Part shown: positions 7,546 through 15,020 of the stretch, piece after piece | Numbering within the stretch: position 1 is the first letter of the stretch | Layout of the letters: each line of letters starts with the position of its first letter | Assembly (NCBI GenBank): GCA_002729215.1 | Contig: PBTV01000042.1 | Span: forward strand, 1 to 39,860 | Length of the DNA stretch: 39,860 nt | Direction of reading: 5' to 3' | DNA from: Rubrivirga sp. | GTDB lineage: Bacteria; Actinomycetota; Actinomycetes; S36-B12 | Position numbers and translations under genes: made by a program | Notes under the pieces: generated by a model | The model's input: only the letters and a program-made list of their open reading frames with translations | The model's database searches: none | What the model was told of the DNA's origin: nothing

Positions 7546-7564
7546 GGCTGAAGGGTACGCGACC

Positions 7565-7936
7565 TTAGAAGGGTGCGATACGTCCCTCGGGTGGCAGCAC
7601 GCGGAGCGGTTCGTGCAGCAGGTAGGTCTGTCGGTCGAGTACTTGAAGCCCGACGACATCCCAACCGGAAAGCCTGGACGAGCGCTCGTTGGTCCCCCAC
7701 ATGGCACTGGCGATCGCAACTGCCGCGTCCATGCCTTCTGCTTCCTCCCAGTAGCGCAATTCCGTACGGTCGTTGCCGTACCGAGCCTCCAACAAGAACG
7801 GGTGCGCGTGACTCAAGCGCTCTAGCGCCTGGCGCACGTGATCGATGGGTTGCGACTCACCGGACACCGTCAAGGTCACATGCCACATGCGGAGCGAGCC
7901 GATGCCGGCAGGCGGCGACACACTGCGGAGGACCAT
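7565..7936 (-). CDS. Conserved protein of unknown function between proB and proA
   Basis: The 123-residue soluble protein contains [51 protein letters not shown] and [15 protein letters not shown]. This reads as a compact alpha/beta fold with a conserved Trp/Glu centre. I recall similar proteins between proB and proA in other actinobacteria, but no function. The ATG at 7936 was chosen because GGAAGGAGG lies 4 bases before it; an alternative start at residue 22 (MWHV) lacks a site. It follows proB by 18 bases and precedes proA by 19, so it belongs to the proline operon. Confidence 0.75.
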   Translation of the reverse strand: MVLRSVSPPAGIGSLRMWHVTLTVSGESQPIDHVRQALERLSHAHPFLLEARYGNDRTELRYWEEAEGMDAAVAIASAMWGTNERSSRLSGWDVVGLQVLDRQTYLLHEPLRVLPPEGRIAPF

Positions 7937-7954
7937 CGCGCCTCCTTCCACCCG

Positions 7955-9079
7955 CTACTGCGACAAGACCACCATGTCGTCTCGGTGGACGACTTCGCGT
8001 TCGTACTCCGGTCCACGTTCGCGTCCTAGTTCCCGAGTCGAGCGCCCCAGCAAAGCCGGAAGCTCCCGTGCATCAAAGTTCACCAAACCTCGGGCGATCA
8101 CGCGACTGTTTTGATCAATTAGGTTCACCGGATCTCCCGCAACAAACGTCCCATCAACCGCAGTGATTCCCGCTGGCAACAGTGATGCTCGTCGCACCGT
8201 CACGGCCTCGACGGCGCCGTCGTCGAGTGTGAGTGTGCCGTTGGGTGTCGTCGCGTGCGCCAGCCACAACAGTCGAGTCGATGTTCGCTGACCCGTGGGG
8301 TGGAAGACGGTGCCCACGTCCGCGCCACCAAGTGCCCGGTCCACGTTCGCCGCCGACGTCACCAGCGTCGGGATGCCCGCGCTCGTCGCGATGGTGGCTG
8401 CTTGCACTTTGGTGGCCATGCCACCAAGGCCGACCCCTGCACCGCTGGCTCCACCCACGCGCGCTTGCGCGATGTCCTGCGCGTCGCGAACGTCGGTGAT
8501 CAACGTCGCGCCCGGCTTGTTCGGCGGTGCGTCATACAGCCCCTCGACGTCAGACAGCAGAATCAGCGCGTTCGCTTGGACAACGTGGGCGACCAGGGCC
8601 GCGAGTCGGTCGTTGTCTCCCAAGCGGATCTCGTCCGTCGCCACGGTGTCGTTCTCATTCACCAGCGGAATCACTCCGAGTTCGAGCAGGCGAAAGAGCG
8701 TTCGCTGCGCATTGCGGTGATGATTGCGGCGCGTGACATCGTCAGACGTCAGCAGCACCTGGCCCACCGTCAAGCCATGCTCGGAGAAGAAGTGTGCGTA
8801 GTGCGCGAGCAGCATTCCCTGCCCGACGCTCGCCGACGCTTGCTGGGTCGCCAGATCCTGCGGGCGCCGGGCCAGTCCGAGAGCGGGAAATCCCGTCGCG
8901 ATCGCTCCGCTGCTGACGAGAACCACTTCAGTTCCTCGCGCGCAACGAGACGCGACATTCGCGACGATGGCCGAGATTCGTTCCTCGTCCACTCCACCGA
9001 CCTCAGAGGTCAGTGACGACGATCCGACCTTCACGACGATCCGAGTCGCCGACGCGATCGCCTCGCGAACCTCACTCAT
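7955..9079 (-). CDS. proB: Glutamate 5-kinase ProB
   Basis: ProB phosphorylates glutamate at the gamma carboxyl, the first and feedback-regulated step of proline synthesis. The amino-acid-kinase domain (about residues 1-260) shows [12 protein letters not shown] at the N terminus, [33 protein letters not shown] and [12 protein letters not shown]-terminal PUA domain covers about residues 275-374. The start ATG 9079 lies within the last codons of obgE (8-base overlap, ATGAGTGA) with a GCGAGG site upstream, so it is coupled to obgE. The 374-residue length is normal for the PUA-containing form. Cytosolic. Confidence 0.97.
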   Translation of the reverse strand: MSEVREAIASATRIVVKVGSSSLTSEVGGVDEERISAIVANVASRCARGTEVVLVSSGAIATGFPALGLARRPQDLATQQASASVGQGMLLAHYAHFFSEHGLTVGQVLLTSDDVTRRNHHRNAQRTLFRLLELGVIPLVNENDTVATDEIRLGDNDRLAALVAHVVQANALILLSDVEGLYDAPPNKPGATLITDVRDAQDIAQARVGGASGAGVGLGGMATKVQAATIATSAGIPTLVTSAANVDRALGGADVGTVFHPTGQRTSTRLLWLAHATTPNGTLTLDDGAVEAVTVRRASLLPAGITAVDGTFVAGDPVNLIDQNSRVIARGLVNFDARELPALLGRSTRELGRERGPEYEREVVHRDDMVVLSQ

Positions 9080-10451
9080 CGTCCTCGCCCCAGGCTCCAT
9101 CAGCCGCATGCAGTCGGTCGTCACTCCCCCGTGGCCCGGACACCGGGACGTCGCCAGCAAGCGTCGGATACCAATCGAACACGACCGCATCTTCGCCCAC
9201 GCCGATCATCACGGTCGTTCCGGGCTCGGCCCCTTGACGACGCAGCTCGTCTTCCACACCCAACCGGGCGAGCCGATCGCCGAGATACCCGACGGCCTCG
9301 TCGTTGCTGAAGTCCGTTTGGCGTACCCACCGCTCCGGCCGTGCTCCCACAACACGAAAACCATCGGATTCCTTCGCGATGGTGAACCCGGCGTCGTCGA
9401 CAGGCGTCGGACGGATCACGACCCGGGTTGCCTCGTCGGAGACCTGATTCGCACGAGCCTGAACCACGAGTTGTCCCATGGCGAAAACCAGCGGCCGCAG
9501 GCCTTCATGGGTAGCTGCGGAGACATCGAACACGCGGTGGCCACGAGCCTCAAGGTCTACACGCACCATGTCTGCCATCGCTCGCCCGTCGGGAACGTCG
9601 ACCTTGTTCAGCGCGATCAGGCGCGGACGATCAACCAAGCCTCCATAGGCGGCGAGCTCGGACTCGATCATCTCCACGTCGGCGAGGGGGTCGCGTTCGG
9701 ATTCCAGCGTCGCGCAGTCGACCACGTGCACCAGCACGCTGCACCTCTCGACGTGGCGCAGAAACTCCAGCCCTAGCCCTTTACCGTCACTGGCTCCTGG
9801 GATCAGCCCAGGTACGTCGGCGACGGTGAACACGATGTCGTCGGCGGTGACGACGCCGAGGTTGGGCACCAAGGTCGTGAACGGATAGTCCGCGATCTTG
9901 GGGCGAGCAGCGGAGACTGCCGCGATCAGACTCGACTTACCCGCACTCGGGTAACCAACGAGAGCGACGTCCGCGACGGTCTTGAGTTCCATGACAACGT
10001 CTCGCGCTTCGCCCGGTTCACCCAACAGCGCGAAACCGGGCGCCTTACGCCGCGGGGACGCCAGAGCCGCGTTACCGAGTCCACCGCGGCCACCGCGTGC
10101 CAGGACAAACGTTTCACCGGGCGTCATCAAGTCGATGATCACGTTCCCGTTCGCGTCCGTCACGACCGTTCCGCGGGGAACCCCGACGATGACATCGTCG
10201 GCGTCCGCACCGTTGCGATTCGACCCCTGCCCGGGCTTGCCGTGTGTTGCGCGGCGGTGCGGGTGTCGGTGCAGGTCGAGCAACGTCGTCACCGAGGAGT
10301 CGACGACGGCGATCACGTCACCACCACGACCACCGTTACCGCCGTCGGGGCCGCCCAAGGGTTTGAACTTTTCCCGATGAATCGACGAACATCCATTGCC
10401 GCCGTTGCCACCGTGCGCGTGGATCACGGCTCGATCCACGAAGGTGCTCAT
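9072..10451 (-). CDS. obgE: GTPase ObgE/CgtA
   Basis: Obg is a 50S-assembly and stress GTPase. Domain order is a glycine-rich Obg fold (residues 1-158, with GGNGGNGC and [14 protein letters not shown]), then the G domain with GYPSAGKS at 166-173, switch [11 protein letters not shown] at 212-220 and NKVD, then a C-terminal OCT domain near 350-430 ([19 protein letters not shown], where the G of the usual motif is kept). A short acidic tail ends GEDDE. The ATG is at 10451 with GGGAG upstream. It follows rpmA across a 41-base gap that holds a perfect hairpin, and overlaps proB by 8 bases. Confidence 0.97.
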   Translation of the reverse strand: MSTFVDRAVIHAHGGNGGNGCSSIHREKFKPLGGPDGGNGGRGGDVIAVVDSSVTTLLDLHRHPHRRATHGKPGQGSNRNGADADDVIVGVPRGTVVTDANGNVIIDLMTPGETFVLARGGRGGLGNAALASPRRKAPGFALLGEPGEARDVVMELKTVADVALVGYPSAGKSSLIAAVSAARPKIADYPFTTLVPNLGVVTADDIVFTVADVPGLIPGASDGKGLGLEFLRHVERCSVLVHVVDCATLESERDPLADVEMIESELAAYGGLVDRPRLIALNKVDVPDGRAMADMVRVDLEARGHRVFDVSAATHEGLRPLVFAMGQLVVQARANQVSDEATRVVIRPTPVDDAGFTIAKESDGFRVVGARPERWVRQTDFSNDEAVGYLGDRLARLGVEDELRRQGAEPGTTVMIGVGEDAVVFDWYPTLAGDVPVSGPRGSDDRLHAADGAWGEDDE

Positions 10452-10471
10452 AGAAGAACTCCCGGTTCATG

Positions 10472-10491
10472 GCACCGGGGCGACCCGGTGC
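10472..10491 (-). promoter_or_regulatory. Perfect tetraloop hairpin between rpmA and obgE
   Basis: GCACCGGG at 10472-10479 and CCCGGTGC at 10484-10491 form an 8-bp stem with a 4-base loop (TCGC in the minus-strand transcript). It starts one base after the rpmA stop codon and ends about 20 bases before the obgE start. There is no T tract, so partial attenuation or protection of the upstream mRNA end is more likely than full termination. Confidence 0.5.
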
Positions 10492-10492
10492 G

Positions 10493-10744
10493 CTAGTTGA
10501 CGAGGATGTTCACAACGCGGCGTCCGCGGTGCGAACCGAATTCAACGGTGCCGGCAGAAAGTGCGAACAGCGTGTCGTCTTTGCCGCGGCCGACGTTGGT
10601 GCCCGGGTGGAAGTGCGTTCCACGCTGGCGGACGATGATCTCGCCGGCGCCGACAATCTGACCGCCGAAACGCTTGACGCCCAAACGCTGCGCGTTGCTG
10701 TCGCGTCCGTTTCTGGTGCTGGATGCACCCTTCTTATGTGCCAT
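10493..10744 (-). CDS. rpmA: 50S ribosomal protein L27 (bL27)
   Basis: The 83-residue protein begins [20 protein letters not shown], the unprocessed bL27 form whose N-terminal tail reaches the peptidyl-transferase centre. [21 protein letters not shown] and GKDDTLFAL follow as in the family. There is no cleavable N-terminal extension as in Firmicutes. The gene lies 26 bases after rplU and before obgE, the standard order. Confidence 0.98.
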   Translation of the reverse strand: MAHKKGASSTRNGRDSNAQRLGVKRFGGQIVGAGEIIVRQRGTHFHPGTNVGRGKDDTLFALSAGTVEFGSHRGRRVVNILVN

Positions 10745-10770
10745 GGCAGTTGTCCTCTAGTCGCCCGGAA

Positions 10771-11085
10771 TTACTTGGCTGTCTTAATGTCGGTCACTTT
10801 GACCGCCGTCAACTCAGAGCGATGGCCTTGGCGCCGGCGATAGCCGATCTTGTTTTTGTACTTCAAGATGTCGATTTTGGGTCCACGGCGGTGATCGACG
10901 ATCTCCGCGGTCACCTTGACCTTGCCAAGCGTCGCCTTGTCGGTAGTCACCGAAGCGCCGTCGACGAGGAGGACGGCTGGTAATTGGACGGAGGCTCCCG
11001 GCTCACCCGCCATCCGGTCGACGACGAGAACGTCACCCACCTCGACCTTCTCTTGGCGGCCACCGGCCCGAACGATCGCGTACAC
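10771..11085 (-). CDS. rplU: 50S ribosomal protein L21 (bL21)
   Basis: The 104-residue protein starts [20 protein letters not shown] and contains [20 protein letters not shown] and [13 protein letters not shown], the bL21 signature for 23S rRNA binding. The start is GTG at 11085 with AGGAG 7 bases upstream. It is the first gene of the rplU-rpmA-obgE-proB run; its leader holds two hairpins. Confidence 0.98.
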   Translation of the reverse strand: MYAIVRAGGRQEKVEVGDVLVVDRMAGEPGASVQLPAVLLVDGASVTTDKATLGKVKVTAEIVDHRRGPKIDILKYKNKIGYRRRQGHRSELTAVKVTDIKTAK

Positions 11086-11170
11086 GTGCGTGCTCCTGTC
11101 CTAGGTCTTGCTCGTAGTGCGTTACTGAGCCTTGTACCCGAGGTGTGCTGCGGTCGGTTGGCTCTCCCAC

Positions 11171-11237
11171 CGCCCATCGGGCGCAGAGAGAAAGAGTACG
11201 GCATGTGCCCTATCGGGGCAGACCTGCCCCCGATAGG
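11171..11237 (-). promoter_or_regulatory. Leader of the rplU operon with two hairpins
   Basis: CGCCC/GGGCG at 11171-11175 and 11179-11183 form a small hairpin. CCTATCGGGGCA at 11209-11220 pairs with TGCCCCCGATAGG at 11225-11237 through a 4-base loop and one bulged C. Both lie in the 184 bases between the rplU start and the divergent MEKHLA gene. They could form in the rplU leader RNA and serve feedback control, or the larger one could be an operator shared by the divergent promoters. No clear -10/-35 boxes seen. Confidence 0.4.
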
Positions 11238-11269
11238 CGCTGTGGCAGGCTCCCCCGGTGGTGCTGAAG

Positions 11270-11728
11270 ATGGAAGGACCCCCGTTTCCCACCGTCGCCG
11301 CCTGCCTTCTCGACAGTTACGCCCGCCGCGTCGGCCGCGAACTTCTGCACCGGTCCGGTGATCCCCTCGACGACGCACAGCGCCTCCTGGCCTATGAGGC
11401 GATCGTGCTCAGCCACGACGCCGGGGTCGACCCGCACTTCGTTTACGCAAACTCAGCGGCCGCGTCCCTATGGCGAATGTCGATCGAGGACATGATCGGG
11501 ATGCCCTCGCGGCTCTCCGCACCGTCGAACGCCAGGGACGATCGAGCCCGGATGCTCTCCGACGCGAGCCGCGACGGCGTCCTTGCTGGCTACAACGGCG
11601 AGCGGGTGGCCAGCGACGGCACGAGGTTCTGGATCATGGATGCCACGCTGTGGGCCGTGGATGGTTACTCCAGTGGTCCCGGCCAGGCTGTCGTGTTCTC
11701 CCGGTGGGAGCCCATTGACGACGTCTAG
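11270..11728 (+). CDS. MEKHLA domain-containing protein
   Basis: Almost the whole 152-residue protein is one MEKHLA domain, a PAS-related fold. Matching segments are LLDSYARRVGRELL, IVLSHDAGVDPHFVYANSAA, LWRMSIEDMIGMPSRLSAP, LAGYNGERVASDGTRFWIMD and GQAVVFSRW. The family is known from plants, cyanobacteria and other bacteria; its ligand and role are not established. ATG 11270 was chosen because family members begin near here, but there is no strong ribosome site, and GTG at 11258 or 11261 is possible. It is the only plus-strand gene in this part, divergent from rplU. Its stop shares CTAG with the rne stop. Confidence 0.85.
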   Translation: MEGPPFPTVAACLLDSYARRVGRELLHRSGDPLDDAQRLLAYEAIVLSHDAGVDPHFVYANSAAASLWRMSIEDMIGMPSRLSAPSNARDDRARMLSDASRDGVLAGYNGERVASDGTRFWIMDATLWAVDGYSSGPGQAVVFSRWEPIDDV

Positions 11729-14151
11729 TCGTCGCTGGCGAACAGGGACTGGTCAGAAGCGGCTTCGGGGAGTTCCGGCGAGTCATCATCGCCCGCGCCT
11801 GCATCCGCGTTCCCGCTTTCCGTTTGACCCGTGTCGGCTTGATCGGTGTCGGCCTCGCCCGCGCCCTGAGATTCGCGAGCGGCGAGGGCTCGAGCCGCAA
11901 CCTCGGCGGGGTCGACGGCTCCGGCCGGACGTCGTGATCGCGGTGCCGGCTCGTGGGCGTGCGTCAACGACACCTTGATGCCTCGACCAGCACACACCTC
12001 GCAGGTCTCCGAGAAGGACTCCAGTAGGCCCGATCCGATGCGCTTGCGCGTCATCTGCACCAATCCCAAAGTCGTTACCTCCGCCACCTGGTGCTTGGTT
12101 CGATCCCTGCCGAGGCATTCGACTAGGCGCCGCAGAACCAGGTCGCGGTTGCTTTCCAACACCATGTCGATGAAGTCGACAACGATGATGCCGCCGATGT
12201 CGCGTAGGCGCAGTTGTCGGACTATCTCCTCGGCGGCTTCGACGTTGTTCTTGGTGACCGTCTGCTCGAGATTGCCTCCCGACCCGGTGAACTTCCCGGT
12301 GTTCACGTCCACCACCGTCATCGCCTCCGTGCGGTCTATCACCAGCGATCCACCCGAGGGGAGCCAGACCTTGCGATCCAAGGCCTTCATCAATTGCTCA
12401 TCGACGCGGTAGTGCGCAAAGACGTCCTCGGATTCGACCCAGTGGTCCACGCGGTCCAGCAGATCCGGTGCGACAGCCGAGATGTACGCGTCGACGGTCC
12501 GCCACGCGCCGTCACCGGAGACGACCAACTTCGCGACATCCTCATTGAACATGTCGCGGACAACCTTGATGGCCAGGTCGGGTTCGCTGTACAGAAGTTC
12601 CGGTGGCGTCGCCGATGTGGTCGCGTCCGTGATGTCTGTCCATAGCGCTTGCAGCCGTTCGACGTCGGCTTCCAGCGCATCCTCGGAGGCTCCTTCGGCG
12701 GCCGTGCGGACGATCACGCCTGCGTCCTCGGGCATCACCCGCTTGAGAATGGACTTCAACCGGCTGCGCTCGTTGTCCGGCAGCTTGCGACTGATACCAG
12801 TCATCGACCCGTGCGGGACGTACACCAGGAATCGGCCCGGCAGGGATATCTGGCTCGTAAGCCGAGCTCCCTTCTGCCCGACCGGATCCTTGGTGATCTG
12901 CACCAAGACGGGGTCGCCGGATTTCAGGGCGAACTCAATGCGCTTGGGCTGGCCTTCCAGGCCAGCCGCATCCCAGTTCACTTCGCCCGCGTAGAGAACC
13001 GCGTTTCGGCCCCGCCCGATGTCCACGAATGCCGCTTCCATGCTCGGCAGAACGTTCTGCACCCGCCCGAGATACACGTTGCCGACCATGGAGGCGGACG
13101 CACCTTTGGTGACGTAATGCTCGACGAGAACACCGTCCTCGAGGACAGCTATCTGGATTCGGTCTTCGGCTTGGCGGACGACCATGACGCGTTCGACCGA
13201 TTCGCGGCGAGCGAGAAACTCCGCCTCGTTCAGGATCGGCGCTCGCCGACGGCCGGCTTCCCGACCTTCGCGTCGGCGCTGCTTCTTGGCTTCTAGTCGC
13301 GTCGATCCGCGAGTGTTCTCGGAGTCTCGACTGCGTGGCTCACGAACTTTGACGACAGTATTCGGAGGATCGTCGGGCGAGAGTTCGTCGTCCGGTGAGG
13401 AATCAGAGCGGCGTCGCCGGCGTCGGCGTCGGCGGGATGTGGATCCGCCGCCGGACGAGTCGTCCTCGTCCGCATCGGCTGAATCATCGTCGTTCGCGTC
13501 AGCTGAATCGTCGTCGTCTTCACCATCGGTGTTGTCGTCGCCGGCACCGGACTTGCGTCGTCGTCCGCGCCCACCACGTCGACGGCGCTTCCGGCCGCTC
13601 GACTCATCACCGTCTTCCGCCCCACCCTCGACGGAGGCATCACCGGTCGATGCGTCGTCGGATTCGTCTCCCGCGCCGGCATCCTCGTCTGCCGACTTCT
13701 TAGTCGCCTTCTTAGCGGCCTTCTTGGTGGGTTTCTTGGTGGATTTCTTGGTGGCCTTCTTCGCAGTCTGTTCCGTCGCGTCGGATGCGTCGCTCGCCGC
13801 ATTGTCCGACGACTTGTCCGACGAACTATCAGACGCCTCGTCGCCGGTCGCATCGCTCGACTTCTTGGTCGTCTTCTTGGTCGTCTTCTTGGTGGTCTTT
13901 TTCGTCGACTTCTTGATCGTCTTCTTGGCGGTTTTTTTCGCAGGTTCCTTGTCGTCGCCCGCGACCGACGTTGCGTCCTCACCGCTGCGCGGTTCCGGTG
14001 GAGCCGTCGATCGGGTCGCCCGGCGTCGTGCCGGCTTCTTGGCGTCGTCTGCCGGTACCGCGGCTGCTTGGAACAGCGGTGAGGCACCCGTGGCGGGGCC
14101 GGAACCGTTGGTGGCTGATTCGTTCGTAGATGTTTCGTTCTTGTCGACCAT
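11725..14151 (-). CDS. rne: Ribonuclease E/G with long lysine- and arginine-rich N-terminal extension
   Basis: RNase E/G cleaves single-stranded RNA in mRNA decay and rRNA processing. The 808-residue protein has a low-complexity extension of about 310 residues: lysine blocks of repeating KKTT/KKAT units (about 71-98 and 131-152), Ser/Asp-rich acidic linkers, and Arg tracts near 187-200 and 240-249. The S1 domain follows (about 355-440, with VGNVYLGRVQNVLPSMEAAF). The catalytic core has metal-binding Asp616 in VVDVNTGKF and Asp660 in GGIIVVDFID, and the zinc-link CEVC at 718-721. A short acidic tail ends the protein. The ATG at 14151 has GGAG 9 bases upstream and was preferred to a start 12 codons earlier. 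The extension is probably RNA-binding and disordered. Confidence 0.96.
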   Translation of the reverse strand: MVDKNETSTNESATNGSGPATGASPLFQAAAVPADDAKKPARRRATRSTAPPEPRSGEDATSVAGDDKEPAKKTAKKTIKKSTKKTTKKTTKKTTKKSSDATGDEASDSSSDKSSDNAASDASDATEQTAKKATKKSTKKPTKKAAKKATKKSADEDAGAGDESDDASTGDASVEGGAEDGDESSGRKRRRRGGRGRRRKSGAGDDNTDGEDDDDSADANDDDSADADEDDSSGGGSTSRRRRRRRRRSDSSPDDELSPDDPPNTVVKVREPRSRDSENTRGSTRLEAKKQRRREGREAGRRRAPILNEAEFLARRESVERVMVVRQAEDRIQIAVLEDGVLVEHYVTKGASASMVGNVYLGRVQNVLPSMEAAFVDIGRGRNAVLYAGEVNWDAAGLEGQPKRIEFALKSGDPVLVQITKDPVGQKGARLTSQISLPGRFLVYVPHGSMTGISRKLPDNERSRLKSILKRVMPEDAGVIVRTAAEGASEDALEADVERLQALWTDITDATTSATPPELLYSEPDLAIKVVRDMFNEDVAKLVVSGDGAWRTVDAYISAVAPDLLDRVDHWVESEDVFAHYRVDEQLMKALDRKVWLPSGGSLVIDRTEAMTVVDVNTGKFTGSGGNLEQTVTKNNVEAAEEIVRQLRLRDIGGIIVVDFIDMVLESNRDLVLRRLVECLGRDRTKHQVAEVTTLGLVQMTRKRIGSGLLESFSETCEVCAGRGIKVSLTHAHEPAPRSRRPAGAVDPAEVAARALAARESQGAGEADTDQADTGQTESGNADAGAGDDDSPELPEAASDQSLFASDD

Positions 14152-14279
14152 CGGGCCGTTCTCCTTCGGGGCCCACCTGCGTGTCACTGACGCGGGGGCC
14201 GATCCATGGCAAGCCTTGTCGGTGCGTTCGGGTTCGCGCGCGGTGCGCTGCGTGGACCCTCCCGCCGATCGACGTGTGG

Positions 14280-15020
14280 TTAGCCCCTACGGTCCAGGGC
14301 GAATGGGTCGCCCACTGTGCAGGTCGCTTCGTCGAGCGGCCCCTGAGCCAGCCGGGTTACCCGAGGGGGGACGGGCGGCTCAAGGTCAGCAACTCGCCGC
14401 AGCGCGGCCAGTACGTCGTCGGGTCGAACCGTCACCGTGACGTGCCGGACGACCGCCTTGAGTATGACACATGGCGCCTGGGAGTCCGGTTCGACCTGAA
14501 GCTGGGCCACGGGTTCCCGGGCGTCGAAGGTCCGCAGTCCGGACTTGGCCATCCGCTGGACTTCGATGCGACCGGCCGCCCAAAACGCGTCACGGGCCGC
14601 CTGAGCAACCGGGAGTTCCACGTCCACCAGCTCGATGCGCCAATGACTTGCTTCGAGGCGCTGGGCGAAGTCCGATGTGTGGGCTTCGACGGCATCAACC
14701 ACGTCCAGGCCCGGTGGCAGAGCGGAATCGAGGGCTGCACGGACGGCTTCGGGATCCCACGCAGCGGTCAAGCCGATTTCCGCGTACTCGGCCTCGCTTG
14801 CCGCCCCCGTCGGTGCGGAGTTCGCGTACGAGATTTTCGGGTGCGGGCTAAACCCCGCACTGAACGCAATCGGCAGACCGGCCCGGCGGATGCCTCGCTC
14901 GAGAGCCCGCTGAAAATCCCGATGACTGGAAAACCGCAACCGGCCGCGACGCGCGTACCTGATGCGAACACGCTGGGCGACCGGCGCGATGTCCCGATCG
15001 GGAGGACGCCGATTACCCAC
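14280..15020 (-). CDS. TIGR03936 family radical-SAM-associated protein (DUF2344)
   Basis: The 246-residue protein contains RVRIRYARRGRLRFSSHRDF, ALERGIRRAGLPIAFSAGFSPHPK and YAEIGL, the N-terminal hallmark of DUF2344/TIGR03936. This family is found beside, or fused to, the TIGR03960 radical-SAM protein. The GTG start at 15020 overlaps the TIGR03960 stop by 8 bases, so the two are coupled. No catalytic residues are known. The SSHRDF and FSPHPK segments suggest a basic, RNA-like binding face, which is inference. It lies between the radical-SAM gene and rne. Confidence 0.9.
   Translation of the reverse strand: MGNRRPPDRDIAPVAQRVRIRYARRGRLRFSSHRDFQRALERGIRRAGLPIAFSAGFSPHPKISYANSAPTGAASEAEYAEIGLTAAWDPEAVRAALDSALPPGLDVVDAVEAHTSDFAQRLEASHWRIELVDVELPVAQAARDAFWAAGRIEVQRMAKSGLRTFDAREPVAQLQVEPDSQAPCVILKAVVRHVTVTVRPDDVLAALRRVADLEPPVPPRVTRLAQGPLDEATCTVGDPFALDRRG

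Noticed and set aside
13860-13935. Short regular repeats resembling a tandem or CRISPR-like array
   Set aside because: They are codon repeats for Lys-Lys-Thr units inside rne, without spacers.
14152-14279. Gap between the TIGR03936 gene and rne searched for a 5' regulatory RNA
   Set aside because: No stable long-range structure comparable to known rne leaders could be recognised by eye; only the rne ribosome site is clear.
13184-14440. Long plus-strand frame of 418 codons opposite rne
   Set aside because: It is Ser/Arg/Phe low-complexity sequence produced by the antisense of the Lys/Asp/Arg-rich rne extension; rne has clear family motifs.
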